Shown one piece after another: positions 56,221-59,374 of a stretch of 59,374 nt of DNA. The position numbers and the translations under genes are program-made. Origin of the DNA: a virus; the IMG/VR virus record IMGVR_UViG_3300036791_000807, positions 1 through 59,374 of that record. The stretch is one strand, 5' to 3'. The notes beneath the pieces are model-generated. The model was given only the letters and a program-made list of their open reading frames with translations, had not been told where the DNA came from and did not search any database. How positions within the stretch are numbered: position 1 is the stretch's first letter; every line of letters starts with the position of its first letter.

Positions 56221-56553
56221 ATGAGTACAGTCAATACGCCACACTTCAACTTTCCGTTTACATTGACCTCTGCTGGGGCGCAGGTGGTCGAGCAGGATTC
56301 GGAAGATGACATCACAAACTGTGTGAGGGCCATCCTCAGTACTCCAAAGGGATGGAGAGACGAAGTGCCCGAGTTCGGGATCGACCCTCCCACCTTCTCA
56401 CTACAACCCCTTGGCGCGGAAGAGATCGCTGCTGAAGTGATGATGCAAGAGCCCCGTGCGGATTTGGTTGCGACAGAACATCCGGGTTATTTGGATGAGC
56501 TAGTTGCCGACCTCAATATCATGGTCTCTCCCATCAAGGAGAGTGAAGCATGA
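56221..56553 (+). CDS. Baseplate wedge protein (gp25/W-like)
   Basis: 110 aa from ATG 56221, right after the previous stop. VEQDSEDDITNCVRAILSTP then KGWRDEVPEFGIDPPTFSLQ carry the gp25 features: the acidic D-I motif and EFGID. Starts sheath assembly at the baseplate. Overlaps gene J (ATGA). Confidence 0.85.
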   Translation: MSTVNTPHFNFPFTLTSAGAQVVEQDSEDDITNCVRAILSTPKGWRDEVPEFGIDPPTFSLQPLGAEEIAAEVMMQEPRADLVATEHPGYLDELVADLNIMVSPIKESEA

Positions 56554-57746
56554 GTTCAACCTTTGGATACGTCGGCTACCCAATCGAGGTCAACCCTACG
56601 GATCTCCTTGACGAGGCGGTCAGTTACATTCAGTCCCTTGCCCCCGCTTGGGTTCCGAATGATGGGAACCTCGATACTTGGATCCTTCAGGTCCTGACGT
56701 CGCAGGATGCCGATCTGCGCATGACAGCATCGGATGTTCCCGACACGATCTTCCGTTACTTCGGGAGCACTCTACTCAACATCATGCCGATTGATGCAAC
56801 TCCGGCTCGTTGCACCTCGACCTGGATTGTCAATGACGCGGCTGGGTACGTCATCCCGGATAGCACATTCGTCACGATTCGGAGTAGTACCGGTGTTGAT
56901 ACACCGTTCCAGACTGATGGCGATACAACCATTCCGCCCGGATCGACACAGACGCAGACCGGGCAAGTTCAACTGGTCGCCGTCAGTCCAGGGGCAGATA
57001 CTTCGGGTCTGGGCTCGATTGGAGGAATCATTGTCCTGCTCGATACACTGGACTATGTCGCCTCCATCACCCAAGAAGAGGTAACGACCGGCGGCGTCGA
57101 TGCGGAGACATCATCCCAGTACAATGATCGGCTTGCTCGTCACCTGCGCCGTCTCTCCACCCGTCCGATCCTGCCCGACGATTTTGCGCTCCTGACCTTT
57201 GACGTATCTCCCGCTGTTGCCCGAGCTATCGCCATTGACCTGTACAATCCGGCTGATAACACGTACAACAATGCAAGGATGGTTACGGTCTCCGCCATTG
57301 ACGAAAACGGAAACAATCTCGACGGCGCGACCAAGACATTGATCCAACAGGCCATTGCTGCGAACCGGGAAGTCAACTTCATCGTCAACATCATGGACCC
57401 GAATCGGACTCAAGTTGACGTGACCTTCACGGCGATCTCTGTTCAGGGGGCCGACCCTGCTGTTGTGCAGGCGGATGCTATCACCGGACTTCAGAATTAC
57501 TTGAGTCCGTCGGTTTGGGGCAGAGATCCGCGTTACTTGGATAACCAGGCTACATGGATTCAGGTAGACAAAGCCTACTACTTTGAGATCGCCGAGGTCA
57601 TCAATACAACTCAGGATCTTGACAGGATTGTGAGCCTGCAGATTGGGCCGCACGGAGGAACGATGGCGACAACCGATGTTCCGCTGGCGACTCCGGCAAC
57701 GTTGGGTATCGCAGGAACGATCACAGGCACGGTGACGTCGTCATGA
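56550..57746 (+). CDS. Baseplate J-like protein
   Basis: 398 aa from ATG 56550. LLDEAVSYIQSLAPAWVPND, ASDVPDTIFRYFGSTLLNIM, VPDSTFVTIRS-type core, ATTGGVDAETSSQYNDRLARHLR: the gpJ/gp6-like baseplate wedge family (GG-D-E-S-YR-R motif). Overlaps the next gene (ATGA). Confidence 0.88.
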   Translation: MSSTFGYVGYPIEVNPTDLLDEAVSYIQSLAPAWVPNDGNLDTWILQVLTSQDADLRMTASDVPDTIFRYFGSTLLNIMPIDATPARCTSTWIVNDAAGYVIPDSTFVTIRSSTGVDTPFQTDGDTTIPPGSTQTQTGQVQLVAVSPGADTSGLGSIGGIIVLLDTLDYVASITQEEVTTGGVDAETSSQYNDRLARHLRRLSTRPILPDDFALLTFDVSPAVARAIAIDLYNPADNTYNNARMVTVSAIDENGNNLDGATKTLIQQAIAANREVNFIVNIMDPNRTQVDVTFTAISVQGADPAVVQADAITGLQNYLSPSVWGRDPRYLDNQATWIQVDKAYYFEIAEVINTTQDLDRIVSLQIGPHGGTMATTDVPLATPATLGIAGTITGTVTSS

Positions 57747-58435
57747 GCACTCTAAGTCCGTCACTGCAGTTGAGCATTTCCTCGATGGATCCCCATATCG
57801 TCCTGCCCTACCCGGTCGATCCGGTTGCCGAGCGTGTCTACAACATCCTTGCTCCGATGGCCGTCTATGATCCAGCGGCTTCCTACAGCTTGCTCGCGTA
57901 TATTGCGATGCTTGCGTACAATATGGAAGAGGTTGCGAATCTGGCGGAGACGGATACGGATGGCGAGGTCGGCTGGTCTAAGATCATCGACATCACTCGT
58001 TGCCCGGACAAGGCTCTGCCATGGCTGGCGCAGTTCGTCGGTGTCTATCTGCCTCCGGGGATCTCGGCCGATGATCAGCGGCAAAGGATCCAGGCGACCG
58101 ATGGATGGAATCGAGGAACGCCAGCAGCCATCATGGCCGCTCCTGCGCCATTTCTGACCGGGACCAAATCTGTTCTCATGCGTGAACGATTCGATCCGGG
58201 GGCTGGCGCCGATCCATACCATCTTCAGGTTGTCACGAAGACCAGCGAGACTCCAGATACCAGTACGGTACTTGCTGCTCTCATGGCGCAGAAACCAGCC
58301 GGGATCGTTCTCCACTATTCGACGATGGTTGGGCAAGACTTTGAGATTCTCTGGGAGAATCATGCGAGCTTCCAGGCAGTGTTCACGTACTACGCGACCT
58401 TTGAAGGAGTTTACACCGATACGCAAGGAGCGTAA
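57743..58435 (+). CDS. Tail protein I-like
   Basis: 230 aa from ATG 57743. PDKALPWLAQFVGVYLPPGI, RQRIQATDGWNRGTPAAIMA are typical for P2 gpI-type baseplate proteins. Links the wedge to the fibres. Confidence 0.82.
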   Translation: MSTLSPSLQLSISSMDPHIVLPYPVDPVAERVYNILAPMAVYDPAASYSLLAYIAMLAYNMEEVANLAETDTDGEVGWSKIIDITRCPDKALPWLAQFVGVYLPPGISADDQRQRIQATDGWNRGTPAAIMAAPAPFLTGTKSVLMRERFDPGAGADPYHLQVVTKTSETPDTSTVLAALMAQKPAGIVLHYSTMVGQDFEILWENHASFQAVFTYYATFEGVYTDTQGA

Positions 58436-58440
58436 GGATC

Positions 58441-59343
58441 ATGCCAGACGCACCATCAGCAAGATTCGGGATTGTTGCGCCAGCGGCGGATCGCTCCGAC
58501 CCGGCTGACGTCCCTGTCTATGATCGTAACCTACTTGCGGGGTTGGAATCGCTTGGGGCGATCTACTCGCAGGGGTCGATGGCCTCTCGTCCGATCAGTA
58601 CTCCCGCGAGCCCAGGCAAGCAGGGACGGTTCTACTTCGCGAATGACACCAACATCATGTGGTACGACTATGGGACAGGTTGGGCACAACTGACGAGCAC
58701 GGTCAAAGCGTCAGCTGGAACCATCCCCGGAGAAATCAGGGCCTGGTCGGGATCTGCGGTGCCCGATCAACCTACTTATGGGCACTGGGTCTTTGCCGAT
58801 GGGACGGTCTACCCAGTTGCTACATATCCACTTGCGGCCGCGAACATCGCGAGTCAATGGCGCACCGCCCATGGAGCGGCAGATCCGGGCGCTAGCAACT
58901 TCCGTGTTCCTGACCTTCGCGGGATGAACCTGATGGGGCTTGATCAGATGCCAGGTGGAGTTCGTGCCAATCGCGTCACCCGTCCTTCCGCTATCATCAT
59001 CGCGACGCGCTTCGGAGAGGAGTACCATATCCTCGCGACCGCCGAGATGCCATCTCATGCTCACACCGTGAGTGACCCCGGTCACAATCACGGCGTCAAT
59101 GACCCTGGTCATGCACACGGGTTCCCAGGGCAGACAGTGGTACAGCAGGCCGCTGGTGCGCCAGGTGGCTATGAGAACGGCTTTGTCATGAGTGGCGCTG
59201 CTGGCACGTACGGTGCTGGGACTGGTATCTACCTGGGCGCATCCGGCACTGGTGTCTCAGTTGCTAGCGCAGGTGGCAGTAACCAGCATGAGAATATGCC
59301 GCCGACGGTCGCTATTCCATACATCGTCAAGATGGACGATTAA
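58441..59343 (+). CDS. Tail collar-domain protein
   Basis: 300 aa from ATG 58441. The middle (GEIRAWSGSAVPDQPTYGHW, VFADGTVYPVATYPLAA, NFRVPDLRGMNLMGLDQ) is the phage tail-collar domain. A His-rich region (HILATAEMPSHAHTVSDPGH, NHGVNDPGHAHGFPG) can bind metal, and the C-terminal [13 protein letters not shown] is usual. It is probably a fibre or fibre-assembly part. The last 96 bases are repeated at 1-96. Confidence 0.88.
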   Translation: MPDAPSARFGIVAPAADRSDPADVPVYDRNLLAGLESLGAIYSQGSMASRPISTPASPGKQGRFYFANDTNIMWYDYGTGWAQLTSTVKASAGTIPGEIRAWSGSAVPDQPTYGHWVFADGTVYPVATYPLAAANIASQWRTAHGAADPGASNFRVPDLRGMNLMGLDQMPGGVRANRVTRPSAIIIATRFGEEYHILATAEMPSHAHTVSDPGHNHGVNDPGHAHGFPGQTVVQQAAGAPGGYENGFVMSGAAGTYGAGTGIYLGASGTGVSVASAGGSNQHENMPPTVAIPYIVKMDD

Positions 59344-59374
59344 TGTCTCAGCATCTCGTCATCGATCCTGCTAC
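59248..59374. repeat. Direct terminal repeat, right copy
   Basis: Identical to bases 1-127; it includes the end of the collar gene and the first 32 bases of the collagen-like fibre gene. One copy should be removed to obtain the circle of about 59,247 bp. Confidence 0.97.

Overview
This window is one complete, circularly permuted genome of a tailed phage with a contractile tail (myovirus morphology). The first 127 bases recur exactly as the last 127, so the unit length is about 59,247 bp and the tail-collar gene is split across the ends. There is a tail sheath and tube, a tape measure, baseplate proteins of the gp25/W, J and I types, a portal, both terminase subunits and a full replication set. 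I found no integrase, no partition system and no tRNA gene, so a virulent lifestyle is the simplest reading. The host is probably an actinobacterium. Pointers are the Rpf/transglycosylase-like secreted protein, the flavin-dependent thymidylate synthase ThyX, the zinc-finger small terminase, the many GTG and TTG starts, and small-ORF families usual in actinophages. The exact host cannot be read from the sequence.

The layout is simple. Two opposed transcription units diverge from a control region at about 33.3-35.8 kb and converge at a hairpin at about 4.3 kb. The rightward (late) unit runs from 35.8 kb to the right end, through the circular junction, and on to 4.29 kb. It carries small genes, a RuvC-like nuclease, terminase, portal, three tiny basic proteins, protease/scaffold, decoration protein, capsid, connectors, sheath, tube, frameshifted tail chaperones, tape measure, LysM protein, an enzymatic baseplate hub, spike, wedge and collar, then collagen-like and knob-bearing fibres, small membrane proteins and a CHAP endolysin.

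The leftward unit has two parts. From 22.3 kb down to 4.3 kb it is a replication and nucleotide operon: SNF2-type helicase, Cas4-like nuclease with an iron-sulphur cysteine pattern, RecA-like ATPase, an ssDNA-binding-like protein with three SAP-like repeats, a primase fused to an AAA+ ATPase, FAD oxidoreductase, HAD phosphatase, DNA polymerase III alpha (DnaE), an HU-like protein, ThyX, an HTH protein and a zinc ribbon. From 33.3 kb down to 22.3 kb it is an accessory block of about 28 mostly unknown small genes.

The most unusual feature is in this accessory block. Single genes or short gene runs are separated by 59-141 nt gaps that contain one or two stem-loops whose arm sequences change from gap to gap. 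All but two of the gaps end in a shared translation-start motif, AAGGAGGGTACC, 0-5 nt before the start codon. This resembles in concept the start-associated and stem-associated sequences described in cluster K mycobacteriophages, but with a different sequence and larger structures.

The divergent control region also holds about 0.5 kb of closely packed perfect stem-loops (a candidate structured RNA), an array of TTGAGTTG repeats with a 46-bp near-duplicate (a candidate origin or operator array), an isolated GC-rich gene with a strong terminator, and a G-poor C/A-rich stretch leading to the late promoters. One palindromic control element occurs at about 19.5 kb facing left and at about 35.7 kb facing right.
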